Program-made: the position numbers and the translations under genes
Assembly: GCA_030278955.1 (NCBI GenBank)
Contig: JAOANR010000014.1
Coordinates: 37,337,453 to 37,401,452 of the forward strand
DNA: 64,000 nt
Direction of reading: 5' to 3'
Origin: Hygrophila difformis
Taxonomy: Eukaryota; Streptophyta; Magnoliopsida; Lamiales; Acanthaceae
Part shown: positions 44,319 to 56,632 of the stretch, one piece after another
How positions within the stretch are numbered: the first letter of the stretch is position 1
How the letters are laid out: every line of letters starts with the position of its first letter
The notes under the pieces: generated by a model
Told to the model about the DNA's origin: nothing
The model's input: only the letters and a program-made list of their open reading frames with translations
Database searches by the model: none

Positions 44319-44807
44319 ATGGCGAATGAAACTGGAAGCTGGGTACACGAGCTCAAACAGTACACAACCGTTTTCTTCCCCAAGGGTGCAAAGGCTGTTG
44401 AATTTAAACAGTTCCTGTTGAGTATTCGCAATGGTCGTGGACTACCATGGGCGACCACTGACCTTGAAGTCATCGATGCAGCTTTGTTCTTCTTGACTCG
44501 TGTTCATTCGCAAGTAAACGTGTATTTGGCCGCCAGCGAGATTTCATTCGAGATGAAAGGTGTGCTGCATCGGATGAAGGACATAAGAACCAGATGGAGT
44601 GAATCATTTTCTGAAGATTCTACGATGATCCCTCTACCAACTTCCGTTTTTGATTCAATAGTGTCGCACATGGAGGTCCTGTGCAGCTACCTGCATGATG
44701 TTTATTTCCGTCAGGCGACGCCTCTTTTATCTGAATATGAAATTGTTTGGTTCGAGTCGATTAGGAGTCGGCTTATAATATTATCAATCAAATATGATGA
44801 AGTTTGA
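44319..44807 (+). CDS. Unknown 162-residue ORF near the Helitron 5' end
   Basis: ATG at 44319 lies 6 bases after a good acceptor (CTATTCCAG), so this is probably a 3' exon. A short upstream exon with ATG near 44083 and donor AAAG|GTAGC (44105) is possible. The protein starts MANETGSWVHELKQYTTVFF and is mainly alpha-helical with evenly spread charges. It contains GRGLPWATTDLEVIDAALFF. No transmembrane segment, zinc motif or known domain was recognised. A TATA-like CTATAAATATAGG at 43915 could serve it. It is on the same strand as RPA and RepHel, so it may be a Helitron accessory gene or captured host sequence. Confidence 0.5.
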   Translation: MANETGSWVHELKQYTTVFFPKGAKAVEFKQFLLSIRNGRGLPWATTDLEVIDAALFFLTRVHSQVNVYLAASEISFEMKGVLHRMKDIRTRWSESFSEDSTMIPLPTSVFDSIVSHMEVLCSYLHDVYFRQATPLLSEYEIVWFESIRSRLIILSIKYDEV

Positions 44808-45444
44808 TTATTGAAACCCTATGTCTTTCTTTTTCGTTTTTTTAAATTCGAATTTGCAATTGGTCTTATAAATTGTGGCATCTACTTTCTTACCATTGTT
44901 ACATGGAAACATTATTCTTCATTCGCTTGAACCGACCTAAAATCAAATCAACAAATATACAACAATATTGCTACACCGGACGTGACATGTGTTTGTATGT
45001 CTACCTATCCTAAATGACCTTAATATGAGTTGTTATCCAATGCAACAATGCCTTTTCGATATGTCTATAATACAACCGAGTATTTCTCTATATTTGTAAA
45101 ATAATTCAGAGAGTTTTGCCATTACCGTGTTTAAGTCAATGTCTTAAATCCTTACTTTAATCTTGACGGTTCACTGTGTTGTAAGAAAATTGCATACTTA
45201 GTCCATTAATCATAACAATTTCGTAATAAGTTTCTTCGAATAATATGGTCCCATCTATCTATACAATATGTATGTGCTCAAGAAAAAATAGATTCTTGGT
45301 GACTTTGTCAAAATAATGGTTTTCGTGTTGTCGATTCTTTTTTAAACTGCTTTTGATATTTGCATGGTTGGTCCTTTATCTTTTGCATTGTGTTGTTATT
45401 ACATAGTGCACTCTATTTAATTTATTTTTCATACAAAATAAAAT

Positions 45445-45630
45445 ATGGTTATGTTTATAAAGAACGTGATCCCTTCATTTTTTGAATTCATTCGCGCTCG
45501 ACAAACGAGTTGCCTTGAGCAGCTTGGCGTGATAAAGTGGCCGACTATTGACATTCCCAATAATATGTGGTCATTATTTCACTCTAACCCTTCTACTTGC
45601 CGACCCTCACCTCCAATGAATTTGGTATGA
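45445..45630 (+). other. Possible exon with a duplicated 3' end
   Basis: A 61-codon open piece contains IPSFFEFIRARQTSCLEQLG and KWPTIDIPNNMWSLF, with a donor-like GTATGA at 45626. Its last 30 bp (TGCCGACCCTCACCTCCAAT onward) recur at about 46288, where a tandem duplication begins. No family recognised. Confidence 0.25.
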
Positions 45631-48456
45631 CACTCTAACCCTATTAGGGTTTGTATGTAGTGTTTGATTGTAATAATGATACCATGTCACATCCGTCTCA
45701 TGTTATTGGTGACTTGAATTTTTGGTTTTTTTTTTTTTTTTTGGATGAGGATTTTTGGTTGTGTGTGCGGTAAACCACTTGCACAAGGTAAGCTACTAAG
45801 TGTTTCTCTTCCCAATACATGACAATTATTTCAACCAATATCTACATATATCAATATAATGTGACCCCATTCAAATTGAAATGAATCCCCTTCACGCCCA
45901 TAATATAAGCTAAATACCAATTAATAAGTATTCACTTTTTTTTAATCATGATCACTATTCGTTTGAAATTTTGTGACTCATGTAAAAAAAATATACAAAA
46001 CATTATGGTTTCTAGCATTGGTTTTTGATATAAAATATGTCTTCTAAGATCAAGATATATACTTAGAGGATATAAATTTTTTTTATTTAAATTATCACCC
46101 TTTATCATCATTTTTTTTTAATATCATTTTATGATTATTACGAATATCTATTTTGGGATAGTAAATTAACATGAATACCCAAACAAAATCAATATCTATA
46201 TACATCAAAAAAAAAAATATCACTCCATTCAAATTGAAATGAATTGCCTAAACGCCCATAATATAATATAACCTAAACACCAATGAATTGCCGACCCTCA
46301 CCTCCAATTGAATTTGGTATGACGCTCTAACCCTATTAGGGTTTGTATGTAGTGTTTGAGTGTAATAATGATACCATGTCACATCCGTCTCATGTTATTG
46401 GTCACTTGGATTTTTGGTTGTGTATTCGGTAAACCACTTGCACAAGGTAAGCTACTAAGTGTTTCTCTTCCCAATTCATGACAATTATTTCAAACAATAT
46501 CTACATACATCAATATAATGTGACCCCATTCAAATTGAAATTGATCTCCTTCACGCCCATAATATAAGCTAAATACCAATTAATAAGTATTCACTTTTTT
46601 TTAATCATGATCACTATTCGATTGAGATTTTGTGACTCATGTAACAAAATATACAAAACATTATGGTTTCTAACATTGGTTTTTGATATAAAATATGTCT
46701 TCTAAGATCAAGATATATACTTAGAGGATATAAATTTTTTTTATTTAAATTATCACCCTTTATCATCATTTTTTTTAATATCATTTTATGATTATTACGA
46801 ATATCTATTTTGGGATAGTAAATTATCATGAATACCCAAACAAAATCAATATCTATATACATCAAAAAAAATATCACTCCATTCAAATTGAAATGAGTTG
46901 CCTAAACGCCCATAATATAATATAACCTAAACACCAATGAATAAATTTTCACTTTTTTGGTATCATGATCACTAATTCGTTTGATCCATACAATTATTGT
47001 TTTCAAACGATATGGTATTCTCACTATGTGGCCATTTTTGCACTCGAAACCTATTTACAAACCTACTTTCACAACCAATGGAAATGTTGCTTGTGCAAAT
47101 TAGTTTCCTTATACCCTAAGGGAGTTATCCGCACAATAGTTTCCTACACAAAACCATCGAGTGTTTGTCTTCCCAATACATGACAAATATTTTATATAAA
47201 CCTACACTGATCACGTGTTAAGTGTCATCATTTAATTCTTACTTTTATTCCATAACCATAACCTAGCTTGTGATGGCTAGCTTTCCTGATCGATTTTATA
47301 TTAAAACTCCAATCACATTGGGTTGAACTCATTTTGGTTTAAGCTTTGTTCGTAGGGTTTTAGAGAAATAATGAACACGCATGCAAAACTCTAATCCACA
47401 TTATTGTTTTTTTCCTACATTATTTATTAAATATAGCAATAATTTTTATTCCAAAATATTTGTGTGTCTATAATTTGGTAATCTTTAATTTGTATATCTA
47501 GAACCACAAACCATGTAACATTGCTTGCAATGACTATTGTGTTAAATGATCTATGTTTCCCGTTCCTCATTGAATAATTTTGTATGAGTAAATACTTTAT
47601 ATTATAGTTTATGAAATGTAATATTGATCTAATATGTGAAAAATTGTGGTAACCCTAAACCCTTTAATCCTACATATGCTTTATATTATGGTTTATTAAA
47701 TTTAATAATGACATGCTTCGAAGAATATATATTTACCACATCTTATGTTACTTGGACCAAAATCCATGTGGCATTGCTTGCAACGATTATTATGTAAAAT
47801 GAGATACGTTTCATGTCCCTCCTTCACTAATTTGATATAAAAATATGTCTTCTAAGAGAGGGAATTATACTTAGAGGATATAAATAATTTTTTATTTAAA
47901 TTATCACCCTTTGTCACCATTTTTTTTAATATCAATTTATAATTATTACGAATATCTATTTTGGGATATTAAGTTATCATGAATACCCAAACAAAATCAC
48001 TATCTATATACATCAAAAAAAATATCACTCCATTCAAATTGAAATGAATTGCCTGCACGCCCGTAAAATAATATAACCTAAACACCAATGAATAAATATT
48101 CACTTTTATGGAATCATGATCACTAATTCGTTTGATCCATACAATTATTGTTTTCAACCCTATATACAAACCTACTTTTGACAACCAATGGAAATGTTGC
48201 TTGTGCAAAATAGTTTTCTTATACCCTAAGGGAGATATCGGCACAATACTGGACTGCACAAAACCATCGAGTGTTTGTCTTCCCAATACACGACCAATAT
48301 TTTATATAAACCTACACTGATCACGTGTTAAGTGTCATTATTTAATTCTTAATTTTATTCTACAACCATAACCTAGCTTGGGTTGAGCTCATTTTGGTTT
48401 AAGCTTTGTTCGTAGGGTTTTAGAGAAATAATGAACACGCATGCAAAACTCTAATC
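45597..48456 (+). repeat. Segmental tandem duplications in the Helitron
   Basis: Block 1 (about 45597-46285) is repeated at about 46288-46960 (landmarks TGCCGACCCTCACCTCCAAT, GTTTGTATGTAGTGTTTGA, CACAAGGTAAGCTACTAAGT). Its distal part recurs again at 47825-48120. A second block (CCAATGGAAATGTTGCTTGT, CTACACTGATCACGTGTTAA, GAACACGCATGCAAAACTCT) occurs at 46975-47400 and 48125-48456. Divergence is a few percent by eye. Non-coding. Confidence 0.85.
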
Positions 48457-49860
48457 CTCGAGAATCCAAAAAGGTCCATCATTCGCATACTATTGGTCAC
48501 TCGGATCTGTCTTGTGCAAAAAAAATTCTTGATCCCTAATGGCTGCATCGGCATAATACTTCCTTGCACAGAGAAATGAACTGTTTATCTTCCCAATACA
48601 TGAAAAAAAAAATAAAAAAATATATGATAATGATCAGTCATCCTATATGTGTTTATGAAAAATAATTTGTAAAAAAATGGAAAAATAGTATGTAGCCACG
48701 TCCTACAATTGCGATAAGGAATGTAATAATCCTTTAGAATTGGATGAATTGTGCATTGAAACATTTCAATACGATTTGTGTTTAAACATTTCGCATTTAA
48801 TTACACATATGGATCAAAAATAGTGCACCCTAATGCCTAAACCTAAAACGCTACACCTTAAACTCTAACCATGTTATTGTTTGTGTTTTAATATTTAATA
48901 TTTCAATATTAGATATATGCATACATTACATCATACAATGGATACACATCCTTTTAAAATCTTTAATCCCCATATTAAGATATACCAAATTAATTGTATA
49001 TCTATAATATGGTATTCTTAAATTTGTATATCTAGAACCATGACTTATGTGCCATGGCAATAAATTCATTGAATCCTATACACAATATAAACCCGCCTCC
49101 ATTATATTCTGTTTTTCTTCTAGCCATGATCACAGAAATAATTGTATAAACTATTTTTCAAGACTATATATTTTCCATATCTTATGTTAAATGAACCACA
49201 ATCCATGTAACATTGCATGCAACGACTATTGCGTTAAATTATCTATGTCTCCTGTCCGCCATTGAATAATTTGTTATGAGTAAATGCCTTATATTAGAGT
49301 ATATCATATGTAGTAATGAAAAATGTGGAAAAATTGTGGTAACCCTAAACCCCTAATCCTATTTATATTTTTTCCACAACCCTAAAAGTATATTGGTGTT
49401 TTTCATCTAACCATGGTCACATAATAGTTGGTCACACTATTTTTGAAGACTACATATTTTCCATATCTTATGTTAAATGTACCACAATCCATGTAACATT
49501 GTTTGCAGCAACTATTGTGTTAAATGATCTATGTTTGCTGTCCCTCATTGAATAATTTGTTATGAGTAAATGCTTCATAATAGAGTATATCAAATGTAAT
49601 AATGAAATATGTGAAAAAAATAGTGGTAACCCAAAACCCTTTAATCCTATATATAATTATCCAAAACCCTAAAAGCATATTGGTGTATTTTTTCTAACTA
49701 TGATCACAAAATAATTGGATAAAGTATTTTTGAAGATTATATATTTACATCTTATGTTAAATGAACCACAATCCATGTAACATTGCTTGCAACGAATATT
49801 GTGTTGAATGATCTACGTTTCATTCCCTCATTGAATAATTTGATATAAAATATGTCTTCT
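47500..49860 (+). repeat. Interspersed repeat of about 280 bp, at least four copies
   Basis: CCATGTAACATTGCTTGCAA (or one to two changes), GTGTTAAATGATCTATGTTT, TTGAATAATTTGTTATGAGT and GGTAACCCTAAACCC recur in the same order near 47510, 49200, 49490 and 49770, with a partial copy near 47765. The short AACCCTAAACCC words are not long enough to be telomeric arrays. Confidence 0.75.
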
Positions 49861-50412
49861 AAGATCAACATATATTAGATGATATCAATTATTTTTATGG
49901 TTGTATGCTTTATATTAGAGTATATCAAATGTAATTAGTAAAAGCATATTGGTGTATTTATCCAAAACCCTAAACACTAGGACAATTTCGTTATAGATCT
50001 AATAGTCTTGCACTAACCGTTTTATCCTCCGAATCCATATTTGGCGTTTGTACATATTTTAAAACTTTTTATGGATTCATATAACAATGTCAGCCCAATA
50101 TGAATATTAATATCTATTGTGTGCCCAACATGAATATTAATATTTAAATTATCACCCTTTCTCACCATTTTATAATTTTTAATACCATTTTGTAATGATT
50201 AAGAATATCTATTGTGGGATAGCAAATCATCATGAATATCCTCGAAATATCGAAGTACCCAAATAAGTGTGCAGGTTTGTTTCTTTGATCACTCAGACGC
50301 AATTAAATATTCCTTTTTTTTTTCTATATACACCTCCATTCCAAGTCAGTTGTCTTACGTAGAACTCCAAAGGTGAAGGCAGTGAATACATAGTAATCTA
50401 TATTTTGTGATC

Positions 50413-52529
50413 ATGGAGCAGGTAGTCATGTTTCGCGAAGTGACTCCAGTGTGTACTAAAGTTGCCGTGAAGGCTAGGTGTGTACGCTGTTATGGAGTGA
50501 GTATGTTCAAGGCTGAAACTTTGAATTCGTTTGAGGCAATTTTTCACGACGAAGAGGTTGTCTTTCCACACATTTAATATTATTTGAACTGTATTATCTT
50601 CGATTGTCCAAACTGGTGTTATCATATTGTTTTTTAACATATTTATCTTTTATCCTCCTACAGGGTGTTCGTTTCCACATAACTGCTGGCAGAAACATCG
50701 CTAAAAAGTTTCATGCTCTGATTCACGAAGGTAGCATTTATCATTTGATGCGCTTCGCTGTGGTAGAAAACCGTGACCGTTTCAGGGTCACCAGTCATCC
50801 GTTCAAAGGAACATTCTATCCAAATAGTGTAGTCGCGAACGTTCTTGATGGGGTTTTTCCTAATCACACATTTCAGTTCAAACCCTTTCCAGAGATAACT
50901 TCTTTGCCAGTCGATACGGTACCTGAAACCGTACCATTAGGTAATGAAATGTGTGATTTTTTTTTATTCAATCATTTTTAACTTGCCTAGACTATGTAAC
51001 ATATTGTTCTATGATTATTTGTTATAGATGTCATTGGTCGTGTTCTGACCAAATCACCACCGACTACGATGAGCTGCAAAGATGGAAAGCAAAAGATGCT
51101 TATTAATATGTTGTTGGAAGATTTAAGGTTAGATAAGATAAAGGCAATGTTATTAATAAGTTTTTTGTAGATAGCCAATGTCCTATTATTTTATGATGCT
51201 TGAAGGGGTAATACTTTGGATTGCACTTTGTGGAATGAGTACGCTGAGCAGTTTTTGAACGACATTGACCCGAGTCCCACAGCTATCAACATTGTCATTC
51301 TTTAGTTCTGTCGTGCATCTGACTATCAGGGTATGCATACCAACTTACAGTACATAAAGGTTCCATTTTGTTGGAAATGTATGATGTCCTTTTAATTGGT
51401 TGTTAATATAGGGAAAATTAAGGTTCAGAATGCCTTCCGAGTTTCAAAGCTGATGTTAAACTCAGATATTCCAGAGGTCCAATCCTTTATTGAAACGTAA
51501 GTTTTTCACTCTTCCCCTTTTTTTAATTTTTTCCATCGATTATAATATGATTTTTAAATAATCCTTTGGCTATATAGTATCAAAAGCAATATTTCGAGCG
51601 GAAAAAATTTGCCCAGCATGTCCCAGTCAACCCATTACTCGGCTGCAGATGACTCTACATCCAATGGAATAACTTTGACCACCCTGAAAGACATAATTCA
51701 TTCAACTGAGGTTCCTATGCTAATACTCGATTTGTTTAACTATTTCGGAATCCATATAACACTTATCATTTCAATTATCCTAACATGTAGTCAATATTTT
51801 TGAAACTATCAGCCTGGTGACTACTATTTTAGTGCATTGGTTGTGAATGTGGACGAGACAGATGGTTTCTATTATTACACATGTTTGAAGTGCTACAAGA
51901 AGGTGGAGATCGGAAAGGGTAGCTTTTACTGCGGCAAATGCAGGAGCTGGTATGAACAGACTAACATGAAGTACAAAGTGACCCTTTTTGTTGCGGACAA
52001 CACGACCGCCTGCACTTTGGTCATGTTTGAGAAGGAATGCGTTGCTCTATTTGGAAGTAGTGCATCAGATTTGTCTGCTTCCATGGCAGAAGTAATTGTC
52101 AAATATTTGTTGTATTAATTTCCTTATACTCCATATAAAATCTCATTTTTCTTATGTTTTTTGTTGTAGGAGGAATTCTACCCGCGGTTGATCCTTTCCA
52201 CCCTCATGAACAACACATTCACCTTTCGCGTCACAATAAAAGGCACTGATTTCTGGACATTTTACAAGTCACTGACAGTATCTGGAATTATAACTGATTA
52301 TCAAGAAGCCGAGGCGAACGAGATTGCTTCAGCCGATGCCCTTCCTATAGCCAGCCCATCATCTACGAAGAGGTCAAGTGACTCCGCTGGATTCCATACT
52401 CCAGAACTGAGTGAAGACGGAGATGCTGGCAAAATAAATGAAGGACTTGTGGCTGAGGTGAGTAAGAACCTTGCGGACGAGTTCTCTGCATCGAACAATT
52501 TGAAGAAGGTGAAAGTTGAGAAGGATTGA
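50413..52529 (+). pseudogene. RPA1-like: RPA1-like ssDNA-binding protein (Helitron-encoded), one in-frame stop
   Basis: Proposed exons are 50413-50556, 50664-50940, 51028-51127, 51206-51330, 51412-51496, 51578-51710, 51813-52091 and 52170-52529. All introns are GT-AG. They sum to 1,503 nt (501 codons), one frame throughout, which supports the model. The protein has an N-terminal DUF223/OB-fold region (VVMFREVTPVCTKVAVKARC, HALIHEGSIYHLMRF), a middle OB-fold (LDCTLWNEYAEQFL) and an RPA1 C-terminal OB-fold with zinc site CLKCYKKV...FYCGKC (CX2CX12CX2C), then a Ser/Glu-rich tail. Codon 207 is TAG (51303-51305), where the family usually has Gln (ILxFCRA context). RPA coats single-stranded DNA, and plant Helitrons often carry such genes. 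Truncation at 206 residues would remove the zinc OB-fold. Confidence 0.88.
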
Positions 52530-54723
52530 ATGGGTGGCGATTTCTGATCGAGATTGATTATTTTGCAAGTTATTTGGTGTAGCCTGATTTTCAAATGTAA
52601 TCTGGTTTGGTGGACTGTTTTGAATGTTTTATGATGTTTACTATGTGCCCGATAGTTCATTTTGAAGTGTTTCCCGAACTATGCTTTTGTTCCCTCCCGG
52701 CACATCGATGTTAGTGGGATTTGAAGGTAATTCTAATGAAATTTGGTATGGTATATTTATTAAATTTGAATTTCTAAGTTACTTTCAATAATAGTCATTC
52801 ATATATTCGATTCGTCACGCGTGGTTCGATTTGAAAACATTCGAACGTTGTAAATGAATATAATAATTTTAATATTCGATTAATTTTTAATTTTATTTCG
52901 TATTCGAATTTATATAAAATAATATATAAGGATACGAATTAATTTGCTACATAGATTTAAATTTTCAACTTTTATGATTATATTTTTTGTAATTGATACA
53001 AATATATTTATCTATGACATTTAAAATATTATTTTTCATCTATAAATCGGATTAAATATTTAAGTTTGAAAATTAAAATTAATTTTATTAAGAATGAAAT
53101 AACCTTATAGATTAATTCGATTCGAAAATATTGTGAGAGCTTATCAAATCAACGCGAATATGGTATTATTCGATTGGATTCGTTTGATTACAACCCTACT
53201 TGCGGAGTAATACGAATTATTATAATACACTTTTTAAGAGTGACCTGCGTAACCCTATGTTTAAGTGTTGGATTATCGTGAAGTGTTAACTGTAATTCAG
53301 GATCATTAAAATTTCCTAATCCGGAATTAATAATTCCTACATATGTAACCAGTGTCGTATCCATTATGGTACGACAGGGGTCAATGGACCCACCCAAAAA
53401 AAATTAAAAATTAAGATATTAGTACTAATATTTAATTATGGTTATGAATTATATGGTAATTTTAGAATAAGTGTTATGTGTTGATTTATTTTAGTATGAG
53501 TTCAAAAAGATTTTGGTGTTTAAAAAAATTTCAGTTATTTAATACGAATTTAAGAAGTCTGAAAATTTTTATGTATTCAACCCACTAATAACTTTGTTCT
53601 CTAATGGAAAAAATAACACCCTAATAACTTAGACACCATCAATTTTACTGAATTTTCTACGAAAGATATAATTATATCAATTTTTATACTAAAAAAAGTT
53701 TTTAGGGAATGTATAAAACATACAAAGTCAGCAAACTCTAATTGATGTTTATGAATTCCCTAAATAAAAGTTTCTGGGTCGGTCACTGGATGTAACACTA
53801 TTACTATCATGCATTGTTTACTCATAATTAAGTTTGTAAACAAATGAAAATTTTTTTGTTTAATTTGTGATTCGATTCGAAATTATTTAAAATTTTGATA
53901 TTCGATTAAAAAACACAGATACGTTACTTCTGAAACAATGTTTAAATAATTGTCTGGATATTGCCACTCAACGGGTACATAACTGTATGCGTCCTTTCAC
54001 TTCCCAACAGTCTTAAAACCTTCCCTTCGATCAGACAAACCGCTTCCGTCCTCTCACTTACTCCCTCTTCTTTTCGGAACCAAAGGAAGCAATCTGCGTC
54101 GCCGCACGTCTTCTCTTAGGAAACGGTGAGTACCGATCAATACCTCTTATTTTTCTATTATTGTAATCGATAGTGATGCCAGTAATGACTTTTCCCTTCG
54201 TATTTCTCTTAGATAACTTCGATTTAGTTTCCGGAGTGTTTCATTCTGCATGTCTCTGATTTAGGGTTTATGAACGGTACTTGGCTTTCTCAATGGTTTG
54301 ATAAATTATTTTTTATTTATATTTTGAGAGTTTTCTGTGTGAAAAGGGTATTAGTTTAGTCAATAATGGTTGTTCTTACTTGATTTCATAGTCGTTTGTG
54401 TGAGTTGGACTCGATTATGGTATATACTGCGATTTTGAGACATTTGATAGAAGGATTTTGTTTTTGTCCTGATTAGTTCAGCAGTTGTTGTACATGCATT
54501 CCATTGAAATGTGTAACCCATTTTAGTATTTCATTGAAGGATCAAGGAGTTTCTTCTATTTTGTTTTCGACAGAGTCATCTTTTTACTCTGTTTTTTTTT
54601 TTCTTTTTAAATAAATATATTTCATTTAGAAGATGTGGTCAATGTAGTTCTAAGAAATGTACTGGTGTATACCTTAAGATATTCATAATGTACAACAAAT
54701 TTTACTATTTCATATAGGCGGCA
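52530..54723. other. Non-coding spacer between the RPA and F-box genes
   Basis: AT-rich with no credible gene. The last 600 bp look like a promoter and 5' UTR of the F-box gene: CT-rich sequence at 53990-54120, donor ACG|GTGAGT at 54126 and acceptor ATATAG just before the ATG, i.e. a 5'-UTR intron of about 0.6 kb. Confidence 0.5.
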
Positions 54724-55596
54724 ATGGAAGCGTGGAATTTCCCTTTGGTCTGTGAACATTTGGATGATCTCCCGGACGATATTCTTACCGATATACTTTC
54801 AACAGTGGGTAGCTCATCGATGGAGTCCATGTTTAGCTCGATAATTAGGTCAGAATCTGATATAATTTAACTACTCACTCAATTTTTTACAATCGTTCTC
54901 ATTTGCAACAAAAATTGCAGCTGTAGGTCCTTTAGGAGGCTCCAAAATCGAACTAATGTATTGACGACATGCGAAATGAGCTATTACAGTAGACACTGGT
55001 TTTGCCATCTTGGCCGAGAGGCTAGGTTGTTTTACGAGACCTGTCGGGATGCCGGGAATTATGATATCCAATTCAAGTTTCATCTGGTATAATTTATTAC
55101 CTTTTCTCCATTAAATGTTCCTTCTGTTTTTACAGTGCGATATTCAAAGTCTATCATTAGATATATCTTACTTCTTTTAAGCACTGTAATGTTTTTGTAT
55201 CTCTAGCATCAGCTGTACATGACTCTGGACAGGGAATTAGCAATGGCAATGTTTGCAGGACTTGCTGACCAGGGGCATGTTAAGTCGATCTACATGACGT
55301 CCATTATCCTTCTCACAGCAAACTCTAAAGAGGACGTCTCCAGAGGGTTGGAATTGATGAGCTCTTTGTGTAAGGACAAGGATTCTTTGGTTCAAACAAG
55401 AACCAACATAAGGAAGATTGTAAGTAGTTTCTGGGCGCGACCTTCAATTCCGTTTCCAAGGGATCCAGTATACTTCTGCAAAGATAATAGCCATTGGCCC
55501 ATGAAGAATAGTTGGCCAGACCCTGAATACGAACGCATGCACCCTTTTTGCCATTTCTGTGTTGCTGAGAAGGAGTGTGAGTTCTTCTCATGGTGA
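54724..55596 (+). CDS. F-box protein, three exons, intact, inside the Helitron
   Basis: Exons are 54724-54848, 54921-55086 and 55207-55596 (681 nt, 226 residues), with GT-AG introns in consistent phase. The F-box is at about residues 12-55 (LDDLPDDILTDILSTVGSSS, then SCRSFRRLQNR). RDAGNYDIQF follows, then a SEL1-like helical stretch (DRELAMAMFAGLADQGHVKS, EDVSRGLELMSSLC) and a C-terminal Cys/His cluster (FCKDNSHWP ... HPFCHFC). This is the At2g35280-like plant F-box type, expected to link substrates to SKP1-cullin ligases. No break was seen. A 5'-UTR intron is likely. It is probably captured cargo, as Helitron transposition does not need it; the ORF at 1061-1786 is a relative. Confidence 0.8.
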
Positions 55597-56632
55597 ACTT
55601 ATGATGTCTGTTGAACATATTTTTGGTTGGTACAATATGTTTTTTGTAACAGATGAATTGGTCCAGATTCTATATACTTCATGTGTATTAGAATCGTTTT
55701 AAATGTTTATATTATTCGAAGTGCCATTATTATACTACTACTTTTTATTCATGCCATTATGCCATAGTATTGCTATACAAGTTGATTAACGTATTCAATA
55801 CTTTTAAGGTTGATTAATTGAAATGCCATTATTTACATCGGATACCAAGCAAATCTTTCTCATCAACAGGAAAACTCTTGATTTCTTGCCTATATTTTTT
55901 TTGATACTTTCAAGTAATCGATAACCCAAAACAATGATTGATATTGTCATTGATATTATAAATGACATTTATGTGTCATGTGAAATAGGTGTTTGAAAAC
56001 ACGTTTTTCAATTTGCACACAAAGATTACACCTCTGTCCCTTTCAATTTTTCTTTTTTTAACTGTGGTTCCATTCACACAGTAAAGTTTTTCAATAAAAA
56101 TCGAGGGCACAAAATGGTAATTGACATATCCTCTGAAAAAAAAAATGTGTTCATAATTATCTTATATCCCGCTCAGTTTTTCCTCGAACAGTGGGTTATT
56201 TTCATTCAATCAATGAAGATTCTCAATCATGAAGGTATCCGTGGTACATGAAAGAACCAATTAGGTAGTTAATGTGTTGTTGAGTATAAAACACGGTACC
56301 TGTCTTATTTAGTGTTAGAGAAATCGGATTCAGGAGTAGCATCGAAGATGAGAAAGCTTACCAAGAGCTGCTGACTTAGTAATGAACGAGGGAACACCTC
56401 AAAAACAAGTGGAAGCTGTGAGAACAAGGAAAATGGATTAAACTCCAGCTCAGAAATTCTCATAGACACAACGTTAGGCACATCGAGTTTTATAAATAGA
56501 TCACCTTTCCAGCAACTGAAGAATGGTTAGTACATGTTATTTTTTTTTGTGTGTGAATAATTTCTACTTCTTTAGCCATGGATTAAGAGTTGTGATTGCT
56601 CTCATAACTTATTTCGATTTGTAGCTATAAAT
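55597..56632. other. Spacer and probable 5' leader of RepHel
   Basis: No gene seen. A short upstream exon may end at 56523 (AAGAATG|GTTAGT), with an acceptor TTTGTAG at 56625 before the first coding exon. Confidence 0.4.

Noticed and set aside
47640..49660. Telomere-like AACCCTAAACCC
   Set aside because: Only one or two units at a time, within a longer dispersed repeat; not a telomeric array.
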